A DNA stretch of 64,000 nucleotides from contig JBJMLO010000008.1 in the NCBI GenBank assembly GCA_045805265.1, forward strand, positions 62,001 to 126,000. Reading direction: 5' to 3'. Of the stretch, positions 9,120 to 17,292 are shown piece after piece; the stretch's first letter is position 1, and the number at the start of each line of letters is the position of its first letter. Under the pieces are notes generated by a model. It saw only the letters and a program-made list of their open reading frames with translations, did not search any database and was not told the origin of the DNA. Both the position numbers and the translations under genes were made by a program. The DNA comes from JBJMLO01 sp045805265. GTDB lineage: Bacteria; Actinomycetota; UBA4738; JACQTL01.

Positions 9120-10676
9120 TCAGGGCGTGAGGGGTTCGACCGTTCCGGCGTCCCCGTCGACGCGGACCGGGCGGCCGTCCACCAGGACGGTGGTGGCGTC
9201 GGCGGCCCCCACGACCGCCGGGAGGCGGTATTCCCGGGCGACGATGGCCGCGTGCGACAGGACGCCGCCGGTCTCGGTGACGAGCCCTGCGAGCGCTCCG
9301 AACAGCGGGGTCCACGCCGGCGTCGTCGTGGCGGCGACGAGCACGTCGCCCGGACGGACCCGAGCGAGGTCGCCGGCGTCGCGGACGATGCGGGCCGGGC
9401 CGTCCGCGATGCCGCGAGACGCCGGAGTCCCCTGGAGGAGCCTGCCGCCGGGGGCACCGTCGCCCCGGCCGTAGAACTTCTCGAGGAACCCCTCCCGGTC
9501 GCCCTCAGCCGGTGGGTCGCCGAGGAAGGGCCGGGGACCCTCCGCGAGGCCACGCCTCAGTTCCTCCCGGGCGGCCGTCACGAGCTCCACGACCTCCTGT
9601 CGGCCGATCTCGCCCGCGACCGCGGCCCGGACCTCCTCCCGGCGGAGCATCCACAGGTCGTCGATCGCCTCCAGGACGCCCTCGGCCAGCAGCCGGCGGC
9701 CGAATCCCAGGAGCGCCTCCCGCGTGGCCAGGAGGCCGGGGTAGTCGATGTGGTAGACGTGGCTCTCCTTCAGCGCGTAGCAGAACCTGGCGGCGGGGAG
9801 GACTTCCGCCAGCTCGGGGGAAACCTCGGCGGCGTCGGCGGGGCCCCGCCCCGGCGCCGACGCCCCACCCCGGAGCGAACCCGCAGATGTCAGGCCGCCC
9901 GCCTGGATCAGCAGCCGGATCGCCTCCAGCGTCATCCACGGCCGCTCCGCCTCTCTCGGGAGCGACATCTCGTGGAGCCGGGCACGGCCGCCGTAGGCGG
10001 CCAGGTACTCCCTCAGGCCGTGGAGCCAAGTCCGCCCGTTCTCCAGCTCGGCGAGGCGCTCCAGCGCGAGCGGTGGCCGATACGCGGCGAGGACGTCGTC
10101 CACTCGCAGATCCCGGGCCTGCTCGGCGAGGTCCGCCAGCATCGCATCGGCGGCCGTCGACTCGTTGGGGCCGTCGAACAACGCGTACGCGCCCAGCTCG
10201 TCCTGATCGCCCGTCTCGGCTGCGTACCGCTCCGCGGCCGCATCCATCGCCGCCTGCGCCGGGATCACGGCGAGGAAGTGGATCGTCCAATGCTCGCGCG
10301 CCAGCCCCCACATGCGATCGAGCTCCGCGAGCGCGCCCTTCGGGTCGGGGGACTCGGGACGCATGAGGCGTATCTGCGCGGTGATCTCGTGGGCCCGCGG
10401 GCGATACTCCCGCTCCCATCGCTCGGGCAGCGCGAGGCCGGCCTCCACCAGGGTGCCCGCGACCGGTTCCCACTCCACGGCCCACTCGCCCTCGTACGCC
10501 CATCCGCCGTCGGTCCTCGCGTCGAAGCCCCCGAACGGGCCGCGCAGCGTCCGCATCGCCGCGTGGATGCCGAGCCCCACCGCCTCGAACCACACCGTCG
10601 CGGACAGCGGCGTGAGCTGCTCCGGGTAGTGCGACCAGTCGGGGAGCCACGTCCGCGCGGTGGGCACCGTCCTCAC
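9120..10676 (-). CDS. PEP-utilising enzyme: substrate-binding plus phosphohistidine subunit
   Basis: 518 residues, corresponding to the middle and C-terminal parts of PEP synthase, rifampin phosphotransferase and phenylphosphate synthase subunit 1. The phosphohistidine domain is at the C terminus: 'GGVLSHAAIVAREYRLPAVV' with the phosphate-carrying His. The N-terminal 'HYPEQLTPLSATVWF' marks the start of the substrate-binding region. GTG 10676 overlaps the stop of the ATP-grasp gene upstream by 4 bases. The two proteins therefore probably act together: ATP phosphorylates the His, which transfers phosphate to an acceptor. As the last gene of a ring-cleavage operon, a phenolic or enol acceptor is plausible; that is inference. 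Confidence 0.85.
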   Translation of the reverse strand: MRTVPTARTWLPDWSHYPEQLTPLSATVWFEAVGLGIHAAMRTLRGPFGGFDARTDGGWAYEGEWAVEWEPVAGTLVEAGLALPERWEREYRPRAHEITAQIRLMRPESPDPKGALAELDRMWGLAREHWTIHFLAVIPAQAAMDAAAERYAAETGDQDELGAYALFDGPNESTAADAMLADLAEQARDLRVDDVLAAYRPPLALERLAELENGRTWLHGLREYLAAYGGRARLHEMSLPREAERPWMTLEAIRLLIQAGGLTSAGSLRGGASAPGRGPADAAEVSPELAEVLPAARFCYALKESHVYHIDYPGLLATREALLGFGRRLLAEGVLEAIDDLWMLRREEVRAAVAGEIGRQEVVELVTAAREELRRGLAEGPRPFLGDPPAEGDREGFLEKFYGRGDGAPGGRLLQGTPASRGIADGPARIVRDAGDLARVRPGDVLVAATTTPAWTPLFGALAGLVTETGGVLSHAAIVAREYRLPAVVGAADATTVLVDGRPVRVDGDAGTVEPLTP

Positions 10677-11416
10677 CCCGAGCGCGCCAGCGCGGTGATC
10701 GGTCGGGCCTGGACCAGCCAGATCGTCCGGTCGGCGATGGCGAACTCGACGTCGACGGCGTACCCGAGGCCGGCCTCGGCGCGGCGGGTCAGCGCGGCCA
10801 GGGAGCGGACCTCGTCGTCCCGGAGCGTCCGGAGGAGCCGGCGGTCGCCCTCCTTCTCGGCGACCCGGGCCTGAATCTCCTCGCCCTCGACCCGGTACCG
10901 GTCCGGCGTCGCCAGGCCCGAGACGAGCCGCTCGCCGTGGCCGAACACGCACTCGACGACCACGACGTCCTCGCCCGTCAGGGGATCGCGGGAGAACGCC
11001 ACGCCGGCCCGATCGGAGGCGACCTCCCGCTGGATCACCACGGCCATCGCGCCGCCCCGGCCACCGGCGTACGACCGCGCCCGGTCGTGCCCCGCCGACT
11101 CCCACACCCGCCGCACGGCGCCAGCCACGTCGTCCGCGCCGACGCCCATGACGCTCTCGTACTGGCCCGCGGCCGAGCGGTCGGCCGAGTCCTCCGTCGC
11201 GCCGGACGACCGCACCGCATAAGGCGGGCCCCCCACCGCCGCCCGGACGGCCGCCAGGTCCGATTCGACCAGGGTTCCCGAGGCCGCCGCCGGCACGACG
11301 ACCGCCGGCGGGACCGGAAGGCCGAGCGCCACCAGCCTGGCCAGGCCTGCCGCCTTTCCCCCGATCTCGGATGTCGGAGCGGACAGCGAGTCGGGAACGT
11401 CGAGACGGAGTATCAC
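10673..11416 (-). CDS. PEP synthase / pyruvate phosphate dikinase ATP-grasp subunit (stand-alone)
   Basis: 247 residues covering only the ATP-grasp (PPDK_N) domain, and shorter than the usual 320-350. Visible motifs are 'IGGKAAGLARLVALGLPVP' at the start, 'YAVRSSGATEDSADRSAAGQ' (ATP-binding loop), 'GVAFSRDPLTG', and 'VDVEFAIADRTIWLVQARP' at the end. GTG 11416 overlaps the phosphatase stop by 4 bases, and its own stop overlaps the next start by 4 bases. The split between this gene and the phosphohistidine subunit matches the two catalytic subunits of phenylphosphate synthase from Thauera. I see no CBS-domain third subunit nearby. Confidence 0.85.
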   Translation of the reverse strand: MILRLDVPDSLSAPTSEIGGKAAGLARLVALGLPVPPAVVVPAAASGTLVESDLAAVRAAVGGPPYAVRSSGATEDSADRSAAGQYESVMGVGADDVAGAVRRVWESAGHDRARSYAGGRGGAMAVVIQREVASDRAGVAFSRDPLTGEDVVVVECVFGHGERLVSGLATPDRYRVEGEEIQARVAEKEGDRRLLRTLRDDEVRSLAALTRRAEAGLGYAVDVEFAIADRTIWLVQARPITALARSG

Positions 11417-12021
11417 GCCGCAGCTGCTTCCTGCTCGCGGATCCACTCGCGCATGCGCTCGACGCCGCGCATCAGATCGTCGCGGACCAACGACCGGGCC
11501 TCGCCGTGCGCGTCGGGCATGCCGTGCAGCGACACCGGCACCTCCTCGCCCCGCGCCGCGAGCCACACCGCCATGACCGGCAGCCCGTGGGCGACCACGA
11601 GCACCACCCCCTCCGGCCGCTCCGCCACCGCCTCGTACCCGGCGCAGTACCGCCGGATCACGTCGACCCTGGCCTCGCCGCCCCCCGGGAGCGGTGCCGT
11701 CGTGCCGTGCTCGGCGATGAAGGCGCGGACTTCGTCGATGGGCCTGCCCTCGAACGAGCCGAACCGCGGGTCGTTCAGCGCCGGCAGCACGATGCGCGGC
11801 ACATCCCGCCCGGCAAGGGCGACGTCCGCCGTCTCGTGTGTCCTCGGAAACTCCGTGACCACACACAGGTCGATCGGCTCCGCCGCCAGCGCTCCTGCGA
11901 GTGCAGCCGCCTCCTCGCGGCCCCGCGCGGTGAGGTGCACCGGCCGCCCTGGGTCCCCGTTCACGAGCCGGCGCGGGTTGTACTCGCTCTCCCCGTGGCG
12001 GGCGAGGATCACGCGCTCCAT
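11413..12021 (-). CDS. Histidine phosphatase family protein (phosphoglycerate mutase-like)
   Basis: 202 residues. The catalytic 'LARHGESEYN' (nucleophilic His at residue 9) and the second His motif 'VLVVAHGLPVMAV' are present, with Arg in 'TEFPRTHETA' and a Glu in 'FGSFEGRPIDE'. The family removes phosphate from sugars, nucleotides or other phosphomonoesters. Its place directly before the split phosphotransferase, sharing a 4-base overlap with it, suggests it acts on a phosphorylated intermediate of the same pathway. It could hydrolyse the product, or proof-read the phosphotransferase. The substrate is not determinable from sequence. Confidence 0.85.
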   Translation of the reverse strand: MERVILARHGESEYNPRRLVNGDPGRPVHLTARGREEAAALAGALAAEPIDLCVVTEFPRTHETADVALAGRDVPRIVLPALNDPRFGSFEGRPIDEVRAFIAEHGTTAPLPGGGEARVDVIRRYCAGYEAVAERPEGVVLVVAHGLPVMAVWLAARGEEVPVSLHGMPDAHGEARSLVRDDLMRGVERMREWIREQEAAAA

Positions 12022-12027
12022 GAGGGA

Positions 12028-12939
12028 TCAGTCGTCGAGGCCGAGGAGTCGTGCGGGGTTGTCGGCGACGAGCCCGCGCACCTCCGCCTCGCCCAGCCCC
12101 GCGTCGAGCAGCCGACCGCAGATCTTCCGGAACGCGTCGGCCGGCAGCGGGTTGTTCTCCTGCCCCAGGTCGCTGCCGATCGACGACCGCTCCGGGCCGA
12201 TCGTCCGGACCCATTCCACGAGCGACTCGATGCTCCACCCCTGGAAGAACGTCGAGTCCTCGTCGTACATGCAGACGGAGTGCTCCACCACGGCGCCGAG
12301 GTCCGCGATCTTCGCCGCCTGTTCCATCGTGGCCTCGATCACGAAGTTCGGGTGGTTCAGCACCATCCGGCGGACCCCGACCTCTCGCGCCTCGGCGAAC
12401 ACCGCGATGATCCAGTCGGGCGGCATGTGGCCACTGGCCAGGATGCCGTCGGCCTCGGCGACCAGCCGGAGGATGTCCCGGACCTCCGGCTTCAGCGCGC
12501 GGTCGTCGCCGAACACGGTGATCGGGCGCTCGGGCATGAGCGGGATCGCCAGCGAGGGGAACTTCAGCCCGCCGTGCTTGTCGTGCTCGATGTGCGCTGG
12601 GGACGCGATCGTCGGGAACCACACGACCTTGCCCCCCAGCGCGAGCGTCATGTTCGCGGCCCACGGGTTCAGCCCCCCAACCTGGTTGTTGAGCGCGACC
12701 GCGCCGAACACCTTCACGCCGGTGGCGTCGAGCCCGTGGGGCTTCAGCGCCGCGACGTCCGTCGCCGTGGAGTGATGATGGGACTTCACGACGATCGCCC
12801 GGAACCCGTGCTCCGCGGCGTGGCGCGCGCTCTGCAGGATGTCGATGCGCCGCGGGAACGGCGACGGGAACGGGTGGACGTGCAGGTCGACGGCGCCGCG
12901 GAGCAGCCCGTCCAGGACGTCCTCGCGCGATCGGGTCAT
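12028..12939 (-). CDS. DUF6282-like metal-dependent hydrolase (amidohydrolase-type)
   Basis: 303 residues from ATG 12939, overlapping the stop of the ligB-like gene by 4 bases. The N-terminal 'AVDLHVHPFPSPFPRRID' is a metal-binding HxH strand of the amidohydrolase barrel. 'VVKSHHHST' and 'MVLNHPNFVIEA' carry further His ligands and 'GSDLGQENNPLPADAFRKI' the late Asp. This pattern fits the DUF6282 family, whose members sit in catabolic clusters without a defined reaction. It may hydrolyse a ring-cleavage product such as a lactone or amide. Function is inferred from fold and context only. Confidence 0.75.
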   Translation of the reverse strand: MTRSREDVLDGLLRGAVDLHVHPFPSPFPRRIDILQSARHAAEHGFRAIVVKSHHHSTATDVAALKPHGLDATGVKVFGAVALNNQVGGLNPWAANMTLALGGKVVWFPTIASPAHIEHDKHGGLKFPSLAIPLMPERPITVFGDDRALKPEVRDILRLVAEADGILASGHMPPDWIIAVFAEAREVGVRRMVLNHPNFVIEATMEQAAKIADLGAVVEHSVCMYDEDSTFFQGWSIESLVEWVRTIGPERSSIGSDLGQENNPLPADAFRKICGRLLDAGLGEAEVRGLVADNPARLLGLDD

Positions 12940-13820
12940 CGCCGCGCCAGCTCGTCGCTGCGGCGCGCAGCCTCTTCGTCGCCCGTCGCGTCGTACGCCT
13001 GGAGCCCGTAGCCCATGATCCGGTGCGGGTAGTACGCCTCGACGTGGGGGCGGGCGTCGCGGGGCAGGGCCCCGCGCATGAACAGCCACTGCACGACCTC
13101 CACGCCCTCCGTCCCGCCGAGCTTCATGAGCTCCTCGTGGGTGTAGTCGCATAGGCGCTCCGGTTCCTCGACGATCAGCCGCAGGAACTCGCGGTCCCAG
13201 TCCTCGTGGATGGTCCCGAAGGAGGTCCCGGTGAGCTGGTGGGACAGCCCGCCGGTCCCCACCACGACGACGCCGATGTCCTCGGGATAGGACAGGATGG
13301 CCCGCCGCAACGCCTGGCCGAGCTTGTAGAAACGCCGGGGCAGCGGCAGCGGGTGCAGGATCACGTTCGAGGCGAACGGGATGATGGGCACCTGCCAGCC
13401 GTCACCGCTCGAGAAGTCGATGAGGGGCAGCGGCGAGATCACGCCGTGGTCGACCTCCATCTCCTGGCACACCGTGACGTCGAACTCGTCCGCGATGAGC
13501 GAGCGCAGGATGTGCCAGGCCAGGTCGGGGTGCCCGGCGATCGGCGGGAAGTCGCGAGCGCCCTGCCCCTCGTCCGCGATGGGGAACCGGTCGGCCACGC
13601 CGATGGCGAACTGCGGCCACGCGTCGAGCCAGAAGTGGTCGAAGTGGTCGTTGTAGATGACGAACAGAGCGTCGGGCCGGATCCGCTCCAGCCACCGGCG
13701 GACCTCGTCGAACGGGCCGAACAGGGGCTGCCATTCGTCGGTCCCGGTCTCCCCACGGTCGTACACGTGCTCCATGGAGGGCGCGTGCGACGCGCCGATG
13801 CCGCCCAGCACTCGCGCCAT
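12936..13820 (-). CDS. Extradiol ring-cleavage dioxygenase, class III, catalytic (LigB-type) subunit
   Basis: 294 residues. The start 'GGIGASHAPSM' (His 12) and 'IYNDHFDHFW' (His 59 and 62) carry the iron ligands of LigB-type dioxygenases. A conserved late motif 'VVVGTGGLSHQLTG' holds the acid-base His. These enzymes insert O2 into protocatechuate, gallate or related diols next to the hydroxyls. The alpha (LigA-type) subunit is encoded 3 bases upstream, so a heterodimer is expected. Protocatechuate 4,5-cleavage is the closest textbook case, but the surrounding P450 and aldolase do not prove that substrate. Confidence 0.9.
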   Translation of the reverse strand: MARVLGGIGASHAPSMEHVYDRGETGTDEWQPLFGPFDEVRRWLERIRPDALFVIYNDHFDHFWLDAWPQFAIGVADRFPIADEGQGARDFPPIAGHPDLAWHILRSLIADEFDVTVCQEMEVDHGVISPLPLIDFSSGDGWQVPIIPFASNVILHPLPLPRRFYKLGQALRRAILSYPEDIGVVVVGTGGLSHQLTGTSFGTIHEDWDREFLRLIVEEPERLCDYTHEELMKLGGTEGVEVVQWLFMRGALPRDARPHVEAYYPHRIMGYGLQAYDATGDEEAARRSDELARR

Positions 13821-13823
13821 GGC

Positions 13824-14246
13824 CTATCCCTCCTCGGCCGCGGGCGGACGGGCCCCGTGCGCGGTCATTTCGCGCGTCCCGTGCTCCCGCATCTGCTTCC
13901 CGATCTCGACGAGCGGGGTCCCGGTCACGCCGATCAGCTTGATCATCGTGTAGATCGACATCCCCCGCCGCCACAGCTCGATCCAGTCGCGGTCCCGGAT
14001 CAGCCGGCGCTCGTCCTCGGTGAGCCCGAACTGGTCCATCCACCCCTCCTCGTCGCCCGCGAACAGGTCCCGCTGCTCCGGGTGCTTCAGCGAGTACGCC
14101 GCCTTGTTGAGCCGGAGGCCGGCCCGCGAGGTCTCCTCGTCGAACAGGTCGAGCTCGGGCGGCAGGTTCCTCGGCTGGGTCGCCGCCAGCCGCCGCAGGT
14201 AGTCGGGGCTCAGCTCGTCGTCGGATGGGTCGTTCGTGGTCCCCAT
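13824..14246 (-). CDS. LigA-type small subunit of extradiol dioxygenase
   Basis: 140 residues from ATG 14246, with GAGGAG 4 bases upstream. It resembles protocatechuate 4,5-dioxygenase alpha subunits: an all-helical segment 'LNKAAYSLKHPEQRDLFAGD' followed by 'MDQFGLTEDERRLIRDRDW' and 'MSIYTMIKLIGVTGTPLVEI'. This subunit forms the lid over the iron site of the LigB subunit, which is encoded immediately downstream. An acidic N-terminal extension of about 20 residues (TTNDPSDDELSPD) precedes the conserved part. Confidence 0.85.
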   Translation of the reverse strand: MGTTNDPSDDELSPDYLRRLAATQPRNLPPELDLFDEETSRAGLRLNKAAYSLKHPEQRDLFAGDEEGWMDQFGLTEDERRLIRDRDWIELWRRGMSIYTMIKLIGVTGTPLVEIGKQMREHGTREMTAHGARPPAAEEG

Positions 14247-14254
14247 GTCGCTCC

Positions 14255-15433
14255 TCACGCGTCCCAGGCCACGTCCAGCCGCAGCGGCCGACGGAACTCC
14301 CATCCGCTGAGACGGATGGGATCGTCGCCATCGAGCCGGAGGTGGGGCAGCCGCTCGAACAGCACCCGGAACGCCGTGCGGCACTCCGCCCGGGCCAGCC
14401 AGGCGCCCACGCACATGTGGGCGCCGGCCGCGAAGGCCAGGTGCGCGCCCTGCTTGCGGTGGACGTCGAACAGGTCCGGGTCCTCCCACCGCCGGCCGTC
14501 CCGGTTCGCGCTCGAGACGACCGCCGCGATCAGCGCGCCCTCCTTCAGGTCCACGCCGGCGAGCGTGGTCGGCTTCGTCGTCTGGCGGGTGGACGTGCCG
14601 ACGGGCGAGTGCCACCGGAGCGCCTCCTCGACCGCCGGCCGGATCATCGCGTCGGGGTTCGCACGGACCTCCTTGGCCTGCTGCGGGTGCGACAGCAGCG
14701 CCCACAGCGCTATCCCGATCGCGTCGCCGGGCTCCTGCATGCCGCCGACGATCATCACCTTCAGGTTCGACTGGATCTCCTCGCGGGTCAGGCGCTCGCC
14801 GTCGACCTCCTCGTGGACCAGGCGGGAGAGGATCGAGGCGTCCGGCTCGGCCTCCACGCGATCGAGGATCGGCTGGATCGCCTCGTTCACCTCCCGGCTG
14901 GCGGCGTCGGCGCCGGTCTGCTTCTCGGGGTCGCCCTCGAAGTTCGACGCGCCGATCCCGAGGCCCTCGAACCACCGCTCGAGGGTCTCGTCGTCCATCT
15001 CCGCCAGGCCGAGGACCCGCTTCAGCGTGCGGACCGAGAGGGGCTCGCAGAACGCCTTGGCCAGGTCCACGGAGCCTCGGTCGGCGAACGCGTCGATCAG
15101 CGCGTTGGCCTCGGGCGCGATCACGTCGTCGGCGTAGGGCCGGACGGCGCCGGGCCGGAACGCCGGCTCGACGATCGAGCGGATCCGTTGGTGGTAGGCA
15201 CCTTCGCTGGCCAGCATGTTCCGGCCGAACGTTCGGTTCAGCGTCGACGGCTCGGTCTCGGCCGTGTAGGTCTCGGGGTCGTGGACGACCGCGTCCACGT
15301 CGTGGTGCCGGGTGACGAGCCATAGGCCCACCGACTCGACGAGGGAGACCGGCTCGTCCTCCCGCAGCCGAGCGTAGATCGGGTACGGGTCCTCCTCGAG
15401 CGCCTCGATCGTTACGGCCTCGCCGATGGTCAT
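14255..15433 (-). CDS. Cytochrome P450
   Basis: 392 residues, the usual bacterial length. The heme-binding loop 'FAAGAHMCVGAWLARAE' places the Cys ligand at residue 341. 'EEALRWHSPVGTSTRQTTKP' contains the ExxR helix neighbourhood. The I-helix reads 'VMIVGGMQEPGDAIGIAL', with Gln-Glu-Pro where an acid-Thr pair is typical. The oxygen-activating Thr is thus not obvious, which may mean an unusual substrate-assisted mechanism. ATG 15433 overlaps the upstream stop by 4 bases. It probably hydroxylates or demethylates the aromatic substrate before ring cleavage; no ferredoxin gene is nearby. Confidence 0.9.
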   Translation of the reverse strand: MTIGEAVTIEALEEDPYPIYARLREDEPVSLVESVGLWLVTRHHDVDAVVHDPETYTAETEPSTLNRTFGRNMLASEGAYHQRIRSIVEPAFRPGAVRPYADDVIAPEANALIDAFADRGSVDLAKAFCEPLSVRTLKRVLGLAEMDDETLERWFEGLGIGASNFEGDPEKQTGADAASREVNEAIQPILDRVEAEPDASILSRLVHEEVDGERLTREEIQSNLKVMIVGGMQEPGDAIGIALWALLSHPQQAKEVRANPDAMIRPAVEEALRWHSPVGTSTRQTTKPTTLAGVDLKEGALIAAVVSSANRDGRRWEDPDLFDVHRKQGAHLAFAAGAHMCVGAWLARAECRTAFRVLFERLPHLRLDGDDPIRLSGWEFRRPLRLDVAWDA

Positions 15434-16464
15434 CCCGGCGATTCTCCTCTCGGCGTGCGGCCCGCCTCCTCGTACGTCATGGTGTGGTCGGCCGCCTCGC
15501 CGACCAGGTCCCGGGCAGCGACGCCCTGGCCATCGCAGTACGCGGTCAGCTCCTCGATGGCTCGCGTGAGCGCGCCGGGGCCCTCCAGGATCACCGAGGT
15601 CGTCAACTCGACCGCCGAGGCGCCGGCCAGCAGGAACCGGACCACGTCCTCGCCCGACCGGGCGCCGTTCGTGCCGACCAGGGCGACGTCCGGGCCCAGC
15701 AGGGCGCGCGCCTTGGCGATCCACCGGAGCGAGAGCGGAAGGGCCCACCCGCCGCCCATAGCGCCGAAGGTCCCGAGCACCGGCCGGCGCGTCTCGGGAT
15801 CGGGCAGGAATCCCAGGAACCTGCCCGCGATGCACACCGCGTCGGCGCCCGCCGCGACCGCTGCCTCGGCCTGCGAGGCGAGGTCACCCTCCCCCGGCAG
15901 CTTCACGGTGAGCGCCATCGAGACCGCCTGGCGGACCGGTCCGACCAGCGAGCCCACGTCGTCGGCCGACGCGGCCGCGCGGATGGCGCCGGGAGCAGCC
16001 TCGCCGGCGTGGGGCGCGCCCACGTTCAGCTCGAGCCACCGCAGGCCGGCCGTCTCCAGCTCCTTCGCCATGCGAGCGGCCTCGTCGACCCCCGCCACGA
16101 TGAGCGAGGCAACGACGTAGGCCTCGTGATCGCGGGCGAGTGCGTCGGACTCGGCCAGCGTCTCGACCCACCGTTCGAACGGCACGTCCACGAGTCCCGA
16201 CCGGCCGAAATACGACGCGCCGGGCGGCGGCGGCCGGCCGGCAGGGACACGTCGCCACGACGCGTCGAGGACCGCGTACTCGGCCATCGCGAGCTGGCGG
16301 CGCGCCGCGGCCGACTCGTTTGCCGACTTCGCGACCACCGCGGCGGCGCCGGCCTCGAGCGCCGCGCGGATGCCCTCCGCGGTCATGGTGGCCTCGCCGG
16401 AACCGGCCATCACCGGGTGCTTGAGCGGCAGACCGGCGACCGAGACGGCCAGGTCGGCGGTCAC
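15430..16464 (-). CDS. Dihydroorotate dehydrogenase-like FMN protein
   Basis: 344 residues with a TIM-barrel flavoprotein pattern related to dihydroorotate and dihydropyrimidine dehydrogenases. The features are 'LKHPVMAGSGEATMTAEGI' at the start, 'RWLELNVGAPHAG', 'ALTVKLPGEGD', 'VGTNGARSGEDVVRFLLAGA' and 'VELTTSVILEGPGALTRA' (FMN phosphate site). The Fe-S domain of PreA-type enzymes is absent. GTG 16464 overlaps the aldolase stop by 4 bases. In this operon it is unlikely to serve pyrimidine synthesis; reduction or oxidation of a ring or enoyl intermediate is more likely. That role is inference. Confidence 0.75.
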   Translation of the reverse strand: MTADLAVSVAGLPLKHPVMAGSGEATMTAEGIRAALEAGAAAVVAKSANESAAARRQLAMAEYAVLDASWRRVPAGRPPPPGASYFGRSGLVDVPFERWVETLAESDALARDHEAYVVASLIVAGVDEAARMAKELETAGLRWLELNVGAPHAGEAAPGAIRAAASADDVGSLVGPVRQAVSMALTVKLPGEGDLASQAEAAVAAGADAVCIAGRFLGFLPDPETRRPVLGTFGAMGGGWALPLSLRWIAKARALLGPDVALVGTNGARSGEDVVRFLLAGASAVELTTSVILEGPGALTRAIEELTAYCDGQGVAARDLVGEAADHTMTYEEAGRTPRGESPG

Positions 16465-17207
16465 GGGGCCTCCCCACCGCGGCGGGCCGCGTCGTCCACG
16501 GCCGCGCGGAGCAGGCTGACGTCGGAGGACAGCGCCACGTACCGAGCATCCCGCGGAACGGCCTCCGGCGTCGCGGCGAACGCGCCGAAGGCGATGCCGG
16601 CGGCGGCGGCCGCGTCGGCGATCTCGGCCACCCGCGTCGCCAGCCGGTCGCGGTCGAAGCCGAGTCCGACCTCCAGGTCGGTCACCCCGGCGAAGGCCAC
16701 GTCGAGCCCGGCGCCGCAGATTTCCTTCAGCGGGTCGTCGGTGTCCGCCGTCTCGATTTGGCCCACGAGGAGCGGGTGGTCGCCTCGGACCGCCTCCCGA
16801 AGCGGCACGGCCCCGTAGGCGGCGACCGGATGCGCGAGCGACACCGAGCGCTCCCCGCCCGGCGGGTACCGGGTGGCGGCGACCAGCTCGCGGACCTGGG
16901 CAACCGACCGCACGGTCGACAGCTGGATCCCCGAGGCGCCGGCTTCCAGTAGGCGGTTCAGCTGGCCCGGGTCGCACGAGGGGACTCGCACGACGACAGC
17001 ATGCCCGAGGGCGTGCGCGTGGCGTACGAGCCGCAGGGCCTCTCCCTCGGCCAGCTGGGAGTGCTCCAGGTCTACGATCGAGCAGTCGAGGCCCGACCCG
17101 GCGACGATGTCGATCGCCTCGAGCGCGGGGAGCTTGACGAACGTCCCCGTCACCCTTCCGGCGGCCAACCGGTCTCGCAGCGTCCGAGTTGACGGCTGTC
17201 TGACCAT
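16461..17207 (-). CDS. HpcH/HpaI family aldolase
   Basis: 248 residues, first gene of the nine-gene operon. Family features are 'GTFVKLPALEAIDIVAGSGL' at the start, 'CSIVDLEHSQLAEGEA', the metal-binding Glu in 'LLVGQIETADTDD', and 'LDVAFAGVTDLEVGLG' with the second metal ligand Asp. These class II aldolases split 4-hydroxy-2-oxo acids to pyruvate (or oxaloacetate) plus an aldehyde, the last step after meta-cleavage. That fits the LigAB pair downstream. The ATG at 17207 lies 5 bases after TAACGT, so a leaderless transcript is possible. Confidence 0.85.
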   Translation of the reverse strand: MVRQPSTRTLRDRLAAGRVTGTFVKLPALEAIDIVAGSGLDCSIVDLEHSQLAEGEALRLVRHAHALGHAVVVRVPSCDPGQLNRLLEAGASGIQLSTVRSVAQVRELVAATRYPPGGERSVSLAHPVAAYGAVPLREAVRGDHPLLVGQIETADTDDPLKEICGAGLDVAFAGVTDLEVGLGFDRDRLATRVAEIADAAAAAGIAFGAFAATPEAVPRDARYVALSSDVSLLRAAVDDAARRGGEAP

Positions 17208-17292
17208 GTGCGACGTTATCTCATATGGTGAGGTGAGCCTGCAAACGCTCCCTCATCTCGGCACGCGGTCCCGACCCGAGGGGAGGTTCCAG
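17208..17292. promoter_or_regulatory. Divergent promoter region with CTCA-N5-TGAG inverted repeat
   Basis: The 85 bases between the aldolase start and the permease start must carry promoters for both operons. An inverted repeat CTCATATGGTGAG lies at 17220-17232 and overlaps a candidate -10 for the minus-strand operon. GGGAGG at 17281-17286 is the permease ribosome site. An IclR-family gene lies 4 kb downstream on the plus strand and is the obvious candidate regulator. The operator assignment is a guess from position and symmetry. Confidence 0.35.
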
